Counted from the first letter of the stretch, positions 1 to 8,586 are shown. The stretch: 41,447 bases of DNA from Planctomycetota bacterium (GCA_022574815.1 JACZRH010000003.1:1-41447), one strand, 5' to 3'. Notes: generated by a model from the letters alone, not told the origin. Numbers and translations: made by a program.

Positions 1-300
1 ACCAATTGATGCTCCAATATACCACCAAAGCCAAGTTTTTGCAATAGTTGTTTCAATAAATATTTCTTTCATCCACCAAAAAATAACCAATATAGGAATA
101 ATTGTTATTATCATTGGCTTAAAACTATGCTTAAGATTTTCCATAGTATGAGACATTAATTCTTTGGATAATTCAGTTTGTTTAGCTTGGTCATGCTTAT
201 TCTCTTTCATCTGTTTTTGCAGCTCTTTCTGAGTATTCAGCAAATCCTCGATCTGCTTCTTTTCTTCCCATGACAATGTTTTTTTTATTGCTAGCCAGCA
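1..300 (-). CDS. Partial DUF106/EMC3-like membrane protein, archaeal type (probably foreign sequence)
   Basis: Reading the minus strand leftwards from about position 300 gives an open frame of roughly 100 codons that runs off the window edge, so the C-terminus is missing. It starts as a charged helix (WEEKKQIEDLLNTQKELQKQ), passes through HSFKPMIITIIPILVIFWWM, and ends with TWLWWYIGASIG. A Lys/Glu-rich coiled coil, then an 'S-F-K-P-M' transmembrane helix, then 'W-x-W-W-Y-I' is the pattern I know from archaeal DUF106 proteins, which are Oxa1/EMC3-superfamily membrane insertase relatives. The stretch is strongly AT-rich, whereas everything right of about 340 is GC-rich. No start codon can be placed because the 5' end lies at the suspected join. 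I infer a fragment from another genome, probably archaeal, rather than a gene of this bacterium. Confidence 0.6.
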
Positions 301-336
301 GTTTTGCACACGCAGACTTCTCACAGACGATTGAAA
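285..336. other. Probable chimeric junction
   Basis: Base composition switches from AT-rich to GC-rich in this interval. PurB homology coming from the right stops abruptly after IDAFLAF (near 335) and is followed by a short unrelated tail and a stop. DUF106 homology coming from the left becomes unrecognisable before about 285. Two unrelated genes both broken at one point, with a composition step, is what an assembly join looks like. A real rearrangement cannot be excluded from sequence alone. Confidence 0.6.
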
Positions 337-749
337 GCGAGGAAGGCGTCGATGACGTTGACCAGCCAGTCTCGGATCAGGTGCAGGGCGTCGCGCATAA
401 TGAGTAGATCGGCGTTGTCGGTGATGTAAGCGCTGGTCGCCCCCAAGTGCAGGATGCCGCGCGCTTGCGGAGCCCGATCGCCGAACGCGTGCAGGTGGGC
501 CATCACGTCGTGGCGCATCTTGCGTTCGTAGGCGGCCGCGGCCCGAAAGTCGATGTCGTCGATGGCCCGGCGCAGAGCATCAACCTGGCGCTTGGTGATC
601 GCCAGGCCCTGACGCCGTTGGGCGTCGGCAAGGGCCACCCATAATCGGCGCCACGTGCGAATGCGCTTCCGGGGCCCGAACAACCTGCACATGGCCGTAG
701 AGGCGTTCCGGGCTACCAGTGGCGATTGGTAGTTTTCATAACGGTCCAT
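321..749 (-). pseudogene. purB: Adenylosuccinate lyase, N-terminal fragment
   Basis: PurB acts twice in purine synthesis: it releases fumarate from SAICAR and from adenylosuccinate. The 142 residues match the N-terminal domain of the family. YQSPLVARNAS is followed by the LFGPRKRIRTWRRLW helix, RHDVMAHLHAFG (the His region of the family) and HLGATSAYITDNADLLIMRD. A normal PurB is about 430-480 residues and continues past 'IDAFLAFA'. Here the frame ends in an unrelated NRL and a stop at the composition break, so the fumarase-fold catalytic core is absent. The gene is listed as broken because of what is visible, but an intact gene in the organism with a false join here is more likely than true decay. 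It is transcribed away from the Fe-S oxidoreductase gene at 1030. Confidence 0.85.
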
Positions 750-808
750 CGTGGCCTCTGTTTATCGCAAACGCACGTCGATCGGAAGTGCGGCGCTGCG
801 TGGAAAGC

Positions 809-866
809 GTTCAGGGTTCAGGGTTCAGGATGAAATGGTTTGCCCACTGAACCCCGAACCCTGAAC
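809..866. repeat. Inverted repeat of GGTTCAG units
   Basis: The left arm, 809-828, consists of tandem GGTTCAG heptamers. The right arm, 847-866, is its reverse complement with one mismatch. The 18-base spacer could be a loop. It sits between divergently transcribed genes, so it is not an obvious terminator. It is probably one of the dispersed palindromic repeats seen across this window. Confidence 0.7.
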
Positions 867-958
867 CCTCTCTCCCGGCAACTGACCACGCTCCCAGCCT
901 CAGGAACTGCCGCCGATACTGTCACGGACCCCCGACTGGCGACCGAGGCAGCGGTGGT

Positions 959-987
959 CTGGCAGCGCGCGTGGCAGCGGCTACAAT
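959..987 (+). promoter_or_regulatory. Candidate sigma70-type promoter
   Basis: CTGGCA (959-964, four of six to the -35 consensus) is followed after 17 bases by TACAAT (982-987, five of six to the -10 consensus). It lies 43 bases ahead of the chosen start of the Fe-S oxidoreductase gene at 1030. It was identified by eye only. Confidence 0.4.
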
Positions 988-1029
988 GCCTAATCCCTGA
1001 TGATCCCAGCATGTTCCTCGAGGTACGCC

Positions 1030-3141
1030 ATGCGTCCGCTCGTGATGACGATACTGATTCTGATCTCCGTGGCGGTCTTCACGAGAACGGCCCTGAAGCG
1101 CTGGAAACTGATGAAGGCCGCCCGGACCCCCGTCGATCGCTCCGACCACCCGTGGCGGCGGTTTCGCAACGTGCTGTGGTACGGGTTCGGTCAGGCGCGC
1201 ATGTTCCGCTACAAGGGGGCGGGCGTCGCGCACGCGTTCATTTTCGGCGGCTTCGTCGTGCTGTTGCTGCGCGCCCTGATCCTGTTCGCGCGCGGGTACA
1301 GCTCCGACCCCGGCTTCGGATTCTGGATCTTCGACGACGGGACGCGGCTCGGAAACGCGTACCTGTTTCTCAAGGAAGCCGTGGTCGTGCTCGTGTTCGT
1401 GGGGGTGATCTACTTTCTTCGCGCGCGGCTGCTTGCACCGCCCAAGCGCATCGCGCTGAGCGCCCAAGGGATCGTGATCCTCTGCATGATTCTCGGCATC
1501 GTCCTGACGGACGTGTTCTACGACGCGACCGGCCATATCAAGAAGATGCAAGACGAGCACCAATCGCTCGTCTTCCACGCCGCGACGCCGGTGGCGTCCG
1601 TCCTGTCGTTCGTTCTGCTTCCCGAGCCCGGCTCGGAGGAGATTATCGCGGCGTCCCACGAGGCGTGCTTCTGGCTGCACGCCGTGCTGATCCTGGTGTT
1701 CCTGAACGTCCTGCCGCTGGGCAAGCACTTTCACATTTTGACCGTGCTGCCCAATATCTACTTCGCCGACGCGCGCGGCATCGGGCGGCTGCGCCCGCTC
1801 GACGACATTGAGGGCCAGCTCGAACGCGAGGAGACGCTGGGCGTCAAGACGGCGGCGGACCTGAGCTGGAAGGACGTGCTCGACCTTTACACCTGCACCG
1901 AGTGCGGGCGCTGCTCGGATCACTGCCCGGCCACGATCACGGGCAAGCAGCTTTCGCCCATGCAACTGACGATCGACCTGCGCGACCATCTGGTCAAGAA
2001 CCAGGCACGAATCCTGGGTGCGAGCGAGTCGGCCGGGGCGGCTGACGACGCAACCGATAGCGCCGCCGACGACGAATTGCAGTTGGTTCCGGGCACGATT
2101 CAGCCGGAAGTCCTCTGGGCGTGTACGACTTGCGGCGCGTGCGAGCAGGAATGCCCGGTGTTCATCTCGTTCGTGGACAAGATCGTGGACCTGCGCCGCA
2201 ATTTGGTCATGGAGCAGGGCGAGTTCCCGGCCCAGTTGCAGAACGCATTCCGCGGACTCGAGACCGTCGGCAACGTGTACAGCTTCGCCAACGAGCAGCG
2301 GGCCGATTGGGCCGAGGGGCTCGACATTCCGCTCCTGTCCGACAAGCCCGATGCACAGATTCTGTACTGGGTCGGCTGCGCCCCGTCGTTCGACGACCGC
2401 GCGCGCAAAATCGCCCGCGCGATGGCGAGCCTGCTGCGGGAGGCCGGCGTTGATTTCGCCATCCTCGGCCCCCAGGAGCAGTGTACCGGCGACCCGGCGC
2501 GGCGGGCGGGCAACGAATACCTGTATCAAACGCTGGCCAAGTCGAACATCGAGACCCTGAACGGATACTCCGTCCGCAAGATCGTGACGACCTGCCCGCA
2601 CTGCTTCAACACGCTGGCCAACGAGTACCCCGAGCTGGGCGGACGATTCGAAGTCGTACACCACTCCGTTTTCCTGGCGCAGCTCGTCCGCGAAGGAAAA
2701 CTCGAGCCCAAGCATCGTTGCGAAACAACTCTGGTCTATCACGACGCGTGCTACCTCGGCCGGCACAACGGCGTCTACGACGCGCCGCGCGAGATGCTCG
2801 CGGCCATCCCCGGCCTGAAGCTGGTCGAGGCGGCCGAGAGCCGCGATCGCGGCATGTGCTGCGGCGCCGGCGGGGCGCAGATGTGGAAGGAAGAGGAGCC
2901 CGGCGACGGCAAGGTCAATCATGCCCGCGCCAACCAGCTCCTGAAGGTCTTGCCGAGCGGCGGCGAATCGCGCGCGGTCTCGACGGCTTGCCCCTTCTGC
3001 ATGACGATGCTCAGCGACGGCTTCCGCGATCAGGGGCACGATGACGTGCAACCGCTGGACCTTGCGGAAATCCTGTGGCGCTCGGTCAACGGACCGGGGC
3101 AGGAGGCCGCCGCCGCGGATCGGGCAAGCGCAACGAATTGA
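1030..3141 (+). CDS. HdrD-like membrane Fe-S oxidoreductase (CCG domains)
   Basis: This is a 703-residue inner-membrane electron carrier. The first ~260 residues hold several transmembrane helices with histidines, like the NarI-type cytochrome b part of such proteins. Two ferredoxin-type [4Fe-4S] motifs follow: CTECGRCSDHCP near residue 289 and CTTCGACEQECP near 365. Two CCG cysteine-rich domains come next: CTGD and TCPHC, then HDACYLGRHN, GMCCGAGG near 610 and ACPFC. This architecture belongs to heterodisulfide reductase D-related proteins, which often pass electrons between electron-transfer flavoprotein and the quinone pool; the partner here is not visible. I chose ATG 1030 over ATG 1000 because GAGGT lies six bases ahead of it. 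No etfAB genes are present in the window. The class assignment is firm; the physiological partner is unknown. Confidence 0.85.
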   Translation: MRPLVMTILILISVAVFTRTALKRWKLMKAARTPVDRSDHPWRRFRNVLWYGFGQARMFRYKGAGVAHAFIFGGFVVLLLRALILFARGYSSDPGFGFWIFDDGTRLGNAYLFLKEAVVVLVFVGVIYFLRARLLAPPKRIALSAQGIVILCMILGIVLTDVFYDATGHIKKMQDEHQSLVFHAATPVASVLSFVLLPEPGSEEIIAASHEACFWLHAVLILVFLNVLPLGKHFHILTVLPNIYFADARGIGRLRPLDDIEGQLEREETLGVKTAADLSWKDVLDLYTCTECGRCSDHCPATITGKQLSPMQLTIDLRDHLVKNQARILGASESAGAADDATDSAADDELQLVPGTIQPEVLWACTTCGACEQECPVFISFVDKIVDLRRNLVMEQGEFPAQLQNAFRGLETVGNVYSFANEQRADWAEGLDIPLLSDKPDAQILYWVGCAPSFDDRARKIARAMASLLREAGVDFAILGPQEQCTGDPARRAGNEYLYQTLAKSNIETLNGYSVRKIVTTCPHCFNTLANEYPELGGRFEVVHHSVFLAQLVREGKLEPKHRCETTLVYHDACYLGRHNGVYDAPREMLAAIPGLKLVEAAESRDRGMCCGAGGAQMWKEEEPGDGKVNHARANQLLKVLPSGGESRAVSTACPFCMTMLSDGFRDQGHDDVQPLDLAEILWRSVNGPGQEAAAADRASATN

Positions 3142-3265
3142 GCGGTGGCCGCGACGGCCCTTGATCGAGCAAAGCTCGCCGATCACGGAAATCAACCACG
3201 CGCCCGGCGAACGCCACGCTGTTCCGCGGACTCCGAAACGCGTGCGCCGGCCATCGGATCGAAAC

Positions 3266-3293
3266 TTGACTTTGCGCGTGCGCCCCTTAGGCT
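3266..3293 (+). promoter_or_regulatory. Candidate sigma70-type promoter
   Basis: TTGACT (3266-3271, five of six to the -35 consensus) is followed after 16 bases by TAGGCT (3288-3293, three of six to the -10 consensus). It lies just upstream of the start at 3319 in a 177-base gap. The -10 element is weak. Confidence 0.35.
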
Positions 3294-3318
3294 CCAAACG
3301 AATCACATGGAGGAATTC

Positions 3319-4392
3319 ATGCCGGAGAATCCCGGGGAACGGGCGCCGCGCACCGCGAAAAACCTCCGGGACGGCTGGTCGGACAACCTCCAGCCGCTCG
3401 AGCCTTTCGACGTTCGCAAGGCGTCGAGCGCGTCGGCCATGCTGGAGCAAATGGCCCGCACGTCGTTCGGAGCCCGCAGCCTCGGTGAGGCCGCGGAGGT
3501 CTTGCATGAAATGGTCGATGATCCTAAGTGTCTGGTGGTCGGCACCTTTTCCGGCGCGATGACCGTCGCGAAAATGGGCTTGCTGATCGCCGAGATGATC
3601 GACCAACGCATGCTCGACGCCGTCGTCAGCACCGGGGCGCTGCTCTGCCACGGGCTGGTCGAGCAGACCGGCGGCACACACTTCCGCTACGATCCGTCGT
3701 GGGACGACACCAAGCTGTTCGAGGCCGGCTACGACCGGATCTACGACACGCTCGAGCTGGAGAAAAACCTTTACGACGCGGAACAGATCTTTATCAGTAC
3801 GTTCAAGACGATGGATCCCGCTCAGCCGTTTGGAAGCTGGGAGCTGAACCGCAAACTCGGCGGTCGACTGCGCGAAGCCGACGATCGCCGCGGCATCCTG
3901 CAATCCGCGGCCGCGCGCGATATTCCGATCTATATTCCCGCGTTCACGGACAGCGAGCTGGGGCTCGACGTGTTCACCCACAATTTCGTCGCTGAGAAAA
4001 TGGGAACGCACGCCCCTATTCAATTCGATCCGATGCGCGACGTGCGCGACTATTACGAACGCGTCGATGCCGCCGAACGTATCGGCATCTTCACCATCGG
4101 CGGCGGCGTGCCGCGCAACTGGGCGCAACAGATCGGCCCGCTGGGGGAGGTGCTTTTCCAGCGCACCGGCGGCAAGTTCGGACGGCTGATCCGCATCCAA
4201 TACGCCGTTCGCATTTGTCCCGAGCCGACGCACTGGGGCGGGCTTTCGGGCTGCACTTATTCGGAAGGCGTGTCGTGGGGCAAGTTCGTGCCCAAGGCCG
4301 AAGGGGGCCGCTTCGCCGAGGTCTACGCCGACGCGACCATCGCTTGGCCGATCGTGGTGCGCGGCGTGCTCGAGCGCATGGGGCGCGTGTAA
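3319..4392 (+). CDS. Deoxyhypusine synthase-like protein
   Basis: This 357-residue protein has the deoxyhypusine synthase fold signatures. SGAMT is followed by VSTGALLCHGLVEQTGG, then GGGVPRN, then SGCTYSEGVSWGK and VYADAT. In eukaryotic DHS the lysine of SWGK forms the enzyme intermediate during transfer of the aminobutyl group of spermidine to eIF5A; the equivalent is K322 here. Bacteria lack eIF5A. Bacterial members of this family are poorly characterised and some act in polyamine chemistry. The 'KHH' stretch found near the NAD site of eukaryotic DHS is replaced by RNW, so chemistry may differ. The start at ATG 3319 is set by GGAGG at 3309-3313; the in-frame ATG at 3307 would overlap that site. 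The next gene follows after 27 bases. Confidence 0.85.
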   Translation: MPENPGERAPRTAKNLRDGWSDNLQPLEPFDVRKASSASAMLEQMARTSFGARSLGEAAEVLHEMVDDPKCLVVGTFSGAMTVAKMGLLIAEMIDQRMLDAVVSTGALLCHGLVEQTGGTHFRYDPSWDDTKLFEAGYDRIYDTLELEKNLYDAEQIFISTFKTMDPAQPFGSWELNRKLGGRLREADDRRGILQSAAARDIPIYIPAFTDSELGLDVFTHNFVAEKMGTHAPIQFDPMRDVRDYYERVDAAERIGIFTIGGGVPRNWAQQIGPLGEVLFQRTGGKFGRLIRIQYAVRICPEPTHWGGLSGCTYSEGVSWGKFVPKAEGGRFAEVYADATIAWPIVVRGVLERMGRV

Positions 4393-4419
4393 GGTTTCCG
4401 CAGCGGGCCGAGGAGCGCC

Positions 4420-5838
4420 GTGAATTCGTCACGCACTCGATGTGGACGATCCACCCTAGTTACTTGTGGCGTGGTCTTGTCCGGGCTCGCGTCGGGCGGA
4501 TGCTTTTCCGAACGGTCGTTTCCCATCCGACCCCGCGACGTCGTGCGGATTCCTGATCGGCTCATGGTTTCGTCGGACGCGCAACGCTCAACGCGAGAGT
4601 GGTTGCAAACCGCGCACGCGACTCTGGAGAGATCGTTACCGCGCGGCAGGCCGCCGGCGTTGCTGACCGACGACCTGACCGACGACGCCGGCGACGCGAT
4701 CGACGTCTTCGCTCATTTCGGCCGGAACCCGCGGCAACTGAGCTCACTCTGGTGCAACCTCACCGGCATCGCGCACACCGCGCAGGCCTCCGGCGCCGAC
4801 TCCGAGCCCGGCAGCGAACCGCCGGACTGGCCGGAATTCGAGGACATCTGGATCCCTATTCATGAAGGTCTGCAACTCGCGGCGCGGATCGGCTTCGCCG
4901 AGCGCGACGGCGAGCGCTTGCTCGCCGACTGCATCGTGATCCTGCCCGGCCTGTTCGGCGACCTGAGTGCGTTGCGCATGCGCGATATCGCGCTCGCGCT
5001 GCGCGACTCCGGCCGACACGTCGTGGCGCTCGAGACGCGCGGTTTCGGACAGACGGGGGACCGCTATCCGAACATCTACTACACGTTCGGCGCGCTGGCA
5101 ATCGGCGATGTGCTAGCCGTCGCCGAGTGGCTCCAGGGCAAACCGGAGATTCGCGAAACGGGACTGATCGGGTTCTGCTGGAGCGCCAACACGGTGTTGC
5201 TGGCGGCGTGGGAGACGTCGCGCCGCGACGATCATCTCAGCGTAACCGACCGTCTCAAGCCGCACTTGCGCGGGCCGTGGAGCGGCCGGCTGCTGCGTGC
5301 CGGTGTCTTGGCGTTTTCGCCGGTGCTGCGGTTCGAGGAGATCGTCGAGAGTTGCGAGCGGCCCTGGTCGATCCTGGAAGATCCGGTGCTCGACGCGCTT
5401 CAGGACGGGATCGAGAAGCGGATGGAGCGGCAAGGTTACGCCGAAATCTCCGGAAGACTGCGCGATCTGATTCAATTCGAGTTCGACCGCTCGGAACTGA
5501 GCTATCCGCGGGCGGTCGAGGATAGCTTACGTCTTCTGCGGCTGTTGCCTCATCGCGGCAAGCCGGCCGGGGACAAGCTGCGCGACGCGAACGTTCCGGT
5601 GCTGATCGTGCAGGGCGCCGACGATCCCCTGACCTCCGCACAAAATGTCGCGGACCTGCTGGCGGGCCTCGACAATCCCAATGTGGCCGCGCTTGTGCTG
5701 CCCGGCGGCGGGCACGTGGGATTCGCGCCGTTCGCGCGCTCCTATTTCTACAGCCTGATTCTCAATTTCTTCGATCCGGAGCGGGGCGCCGCCGCCGTGC
5801 GCGGCGGAATTGCTACAGACGGGAGTGAAAACCGTTGA
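4420..5838 (+). CDS. Alpha/beta hydrolase, exported, with apparent Cys nucleophile
   Basis: This 472-residue protein starts at GTG 4420, with GAGGAG about five bases upstream. The N-terminus has a basic stretch, a hydrophobic segment and GGC near residue 28, so it is likely a secreted protein or lipoprotein, although the lipobox is not ideal. The hydrolase core contains ILPGLFG (oxyanion region), ETRGFGQTG, GFCWSA at the nucleophile elbow (Cys253), D401/D402 in QGADDP, and H432 in GGGHVGF. A cysteine in the elbow recalls dienelactone hydrolases (GFCxGG) more than serine esterases. The substrate cannot be told from sequence. It probably shares a transcript with the DHS-like gene upstream. A dispersed repeat starts three bases after its stop codon. 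Confidence 0.75.
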   Translation: MNSSRTRCGRSTLVTCGVVLSGLASGGCFSERSFPIRPRDVVRIPDRLMVSSDAQRSTREWLQTAHATLERSLPRGRPPALLTDDLTDDAGDAIDVFAHFGRNPRQLSSLWCNLTGIAHTAQASGADSEPGSEPPDWPEFEDIWIPIHEGLQLAARIGFAERDGERLLADCIVILPGLFGDLSALRMRDIALALRDSGRHVVALETRGFGQTGDRYPNIYYTFGALAIGDVLAVAEWLQGKPEIRETGLIGFCWSANTVLLAAWETSRRDDHLSVTDRLKPHLRGPWSGRLLRAGVLAFSPVLRFEEIVESCERPWSILEDPVLDALQDGIEKRMERQGYAEISGRLRDLIQFEFDRSELSYPRAVEDSLRLLRLLPHRGKPAGDKLRDANVPVLIVQGADDPLTSAQNVADLLAGLDNPNVAALVLPGGGHVGFAPFARSYFYSLILNFFDPERGAAAVRGGIATDGSENR

Positions 5839-5840
5839 AT

Positions 5841-5908
5841 GTCATGCTGAGCCCAGCGAAGCATCTTGCCCAGGACTCGGCAAGATTCCGCGCTGCGCTC
5901 GGAATGAC
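5841..5908. repeat. Dispersed inverted repeat (GTCATGCTGAGC type)
   Basis: The left arm, 5841-5868, begins GTCATGCTGAGC. The right arm, 5881-5908, ends GCTCGGAATGAC. The 28-base arms are reverse complements with about six mismatches around a 12-base loop. I know this sequence class as a frequent intergenic repeat in several bacterial phyla, where it is often mis-called as a short protein. Here it fills the space between two convergent genes and could also form a bidirectional terminator hairpin. Confidence 0.75.
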
Positions 5909-5979
5909 GATGTTCGGCACAGTCCGCTCCCAGCCGGAAGTGATTCCCAAGCCGCGCCGTTCGCGAATGAGCCGAGCGT

Positions 5980-8250
5980 TCAGCGAGGCCCGGCGAAGGG
6001 CGGCCCGGTCAGATACAGGTCCGTGCGAACGGCGAGCGCCGCCCACTCGCGCGCGTGCGGCACCTCCTCGCGCATCTTGACGAACCGCGCGAAGGTCTCT
6101 CGCCGGACCCATAATTCGCTCAGCACTTCGTCATCGACGTTGTCGTGCCACCAGACGCGGATTAGCTCGAGCTCCTCCCGCGAAGGCCGCGGGCGCTCCA
6201 AGAGAGGCGCGCGCGGCGCCGCGAGCGCATCGGCGACCGGAAGCAGGACGGCTCGCAATCCATCTCGCGCGACGCTCGAAGTGTCTTCCCGGTTTAGCCC
6301 AAGAGCGGCGAACAATGTTTCGGCCGCCGCCGCCTCGCCGGCCGCGAGACGCTGAACGGCCGTGGCGATTTGGTCGTGAGTCGGGACCGGGTCCGGCCAT
6401 ACGGGAGTCTCGACCCGCGCGTCCGCCGACCGAAATCGCAGCCGCGCCGCCGGGAAATCGCGCGTCGCGAGATAAAAGCAATAGCCAGGGTCGCGGAGTG
6501 GTTTCGGAAACGTGAAGACCAGCTTCCGCACGCCTTCGTCGTCGGCCGCCGCGATCCGGACGTCGAACGCCTCGCCGTGAACCCGATCGCCGGTGTGAAA
6601 TCGCCCCGCCTCCGCTCGAAACCCCTCGATCAGAAATCGGCCCAGCAGACGCGAGAAATAGGGCTGGCCCTCGATCTCGACCGAAAAACTGCGATCGTCG
6701 AGCTGCGTGAGCCGGCAGCGGTCGAGCACGAGCACCGGCTGCGGCGAAAACGTGAGCACGTGGCAGCGCACGCCCCGAAACGACGGACCCAATTCCGCGT
6801 CCAACGCCGGCTTGATGTACACATTGACGAACGGGAGATTGATGAAGAAAACGTCGGTCACTTCTCTCGGCGGCGGCGAGGCGACTACGCCCGCGGTCGC
6901 GTAGCGCTCCGCGGCAATCGTGCCCGTCCACTGCCAGCGCGAGAACATGCTGAACGGACAAAGCAGCAGGAAGAAGACGACGACATACCCGGCGCTGCAA
7001 CGAGCGAGCCAGACCGAGCGCGCGTGCGGGTGCCGGGCGCCGCGTCGCGGCAGGCCGGCCGCCAACGTCGCTCCGACCGCGAACCCGACGCCGCTCATGT
7101 ATCCCGAGTGCGGTGTGGCGATGACGGGAACGACGGGCAGCATGGAGAGCAGGATCCAGAGCGGCCAGATCCAGTACCCGCGGGCCTTGCGTGTCGATAC
7201 GAAATATCCGAGACCGATTGCGGCCACGATTCCGAGCATCAGTAGGCAGTCACCGGGCGCCTCGGCCCAGGGGTTGATGCGTCCGGTGGGGCCAACTGTC
7301 ATCGGTGCGATCCAGATGGATGAAGACAGATAGTGCAAGAGCTTGGCGGCGCACCAGAGCGAATACTCGATCCAGTCTCCGTCCGGCCACCGCACGTAGA
7401 CATCGGGCATGGCGTGCGTCACATTCGCGACGCGCCAAAGGACGAATCCGACAGCGACCAGCGCAAACGTGGCGTAGACCCAACGACGCGCCCAGACATG
7501 GCGCCTGCCCCCGAACACCCCGTCGAACGCCAGAAGGATCAGCGGCAGCATCAGCGCGTTCTCGCGCGTGAAGATCGCCAGGATCCACAGGTTAAGCGCC
7601 ACCGCGAGCAGCCCGACCCGCGGCCGCGGCGGCTTCGGCCCGCCAAGATCCCGAACAACGGAGACATCGAGCCGCGACGCGCGCAGATAACAAAGCAACG
7701 CCGCTAGCATGAAAAACGTCTGCAAGACCGCGTTCAGCGACGACGGCCACGCCACCGTCACGACGCTATGGTGGTAGATCGCAAAGAGCACCCCGCCGCC
7801 GACGCTCCAGAAGCGCTGCCGCGTCAGCAGGAAGCCAAGCCGCCAGACCATGCACGCCGAAGCGAAGTGCAGAGCGACGCTGAAAAGGTGGAGCCCGAGT
7901 GGGTCGTCGTGGCCCAGCACGTGATAGACGATTTTCATCGCCAGGATAAACACGGGCCGGCCGTACTCCCAGCGTACCGGCGTGTCCTGCCACCACAGGT
8001 CGAGAAATTCGGCGGGCTCGATGACGAGCGTGCGCAGCAGCTCGTCCGGCGACCAGCCGTGCTCGCGCAGACCTTTCTGGTGCCAATGGTCGTCGAGCAC
8101 GGTGCCGTCGCCCAGCGACCAGCCGTGCAGGGCCAACGTCGCAGCCGCGATCGCCGCGCCGCCGACGAGCCGGTAGGCTCGCGCCCTCGTCTGGCGCTTG
8201 TTGACATTTTCGCGACGGATGAGACCGGAGGCCGGGTTGGCAGAGGTCAT
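5980..8250 (-). CDS. GT-C-like multi-spanning membrane protein
   Basis: This is a protein of about 756 residues. The N-terminal two thirds are membrane helices and the soluble C-terminus is about 300 residues. An early acidic loop contains GTVLDDHWH. It is followed by EYGRPVF, HLFSVALHF and FAIYHHSVVTVAWPSS. A DD/DH in the first periplasmic loop and a 'F-A-x-H-P-x-x-x-x-V-A-W' style helix are typical of GT-C glycosyltransferases of the GT39/TMTC kind, which use lipid-linked sugars. The C-terminal part is not recognised. Starts at 8250 (ATG) or 8256 (GTG) are both possible, and neither has a clear Shine-Dalgarno site. No glycan-synthesis genes are nearby, so the acceptor is unknown. Confidence 0.6.
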   Translation of the reverse strand: MTSANPASGLIRRENVNKRQTRARAYRLVGGAAIAAATLALHGWSLGDGTVLDDHWHQKGLREHGWSPDELLRTLVIEPAEFLDLWWQDTPVRWEYGRPVFILAMKIVYHVLGHDDPLGLHLFSVALHFASACMVWRLGFLLTRQRFWSVGGGVLFAIYHHSVVTVAWPSSLNAVLQTFFMLAALLCYLRASRLDVSVVRDLGGPKPPRPRVGLLAVALNLWILAIFTRENALMLPLILLAFDGVFGGRRHVWARRWVYATFALVAVGFVLWRVANVTHAMPDVYVRWPDGDWIEYSLWCAAKLLHYLSSSIWIAPMTVGPTGRINPWAEAPGDCLLMLGIVAAIGLGYFVSTRKARGYWIWPLWILLSMLPVVPVIATPHSGYMSGVGFAVGATLAAGLPRRGARHPHARSVWLARCSAGYVVVFFLLLCPFSMFSRWQWTGTIAAERYATAGVVASPPPREVTDVFFINLPFVNVYIKPALDAELGPSFRGVRCHVLTFSPQPVLVLDRCRLTQLDDRSFSVEIEGQPYFSRLLGRFLIEGFRAEAGRFHTGDRVHGEAFDVRIAAADDEGVRKLVFTFPKPLRDPGYCFYLATRDFPAARLRFRSADARVETPVWPDPVPTHDQIATAVQRLAAGEAAAAETLFAALGLNREDTSSVARDGLRAVLLPVADALAAPRAPLLERPRPSREELELIRVWWHDNVDDEVLSELWVRRETFARFVKMREEVPHAREWAALAVRTDLYLTGPPFAGPR

Positions 8251-8352
8251 ACGCACCGCATCAGAGCAAGCGTGGAAACGCGTGTCGCCGGAGCGCGATT
8301 ATAACGCGGTCTGAGCGAGCCTCGTAACTGGAGATCGGGATCGGCAATGCGC

Positions 8353-8580
8353 CTAACCCCGCGATGGCGAGGAGATGTACGTTTCGTACGCCCGAAAGAG
8401 CATGTCTGCATCGGACATTCGCGGGCGCCAGTCGAGCTCGCCACGCCGATCGGCATCGACCAGATTCTCGATCTCGAGCCCACCGGCGGAGCCAAATTGG
8501 GCAGCAACTTCCGCACCGACGGCGGCGCGCGCAAGGTTCGTCCATGCGCTAGACGGCTCGGCTTCGAGCGTGCCGCTCAA
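8353..8580 (-). CDS. Possible small protein, unknown
   Basis: An open frame of 75 codons starts with TTG at 8580 and reads with the GC-rich third positions usual here. The product is soluble and rather acidic, ending in MLFRAYETYISSPSRG. I recognise no family and see no clear ribosome site. It follows directly after the likely terminator hairpin of the upstream dehydrogenase gene, so it would need its own promoter. The rest of the 8251-8651 gap shows nothing else. Confidence 0.3.
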   Translation of the reverse strand: MSGTLEAEPSSAWTNLARAAVGAEVAAQFGSAGGLEIENLVDADRRGELDWRPRMSDADMLFRAYETYISSPSRG

Positions 8581-8586
8581 GAGGAA

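Noticed and set aside
1-300. A genuine horizontally transferred archaeal gene
   Set aside because: The fragment has no own start at the junction and abuts a purB gene cut in mid-domain with no mobile element, so an assembly join is simpler.
922-4233. Very long open frame on the minus strand
   Set aside because: It is antisense to the Fe-S oxidoreductase and DHS-like genes, which have clear motifs and ribosome sites. The antisense product is low-complexity and matches no family; high GC keeps stops rare.
5835-6080. Short frames over the GTCATGCTGAGC repeat
   Set aside because: The translation starting with NVMLSPAKHLA is the usual false protein produced by this dispersed repeat.
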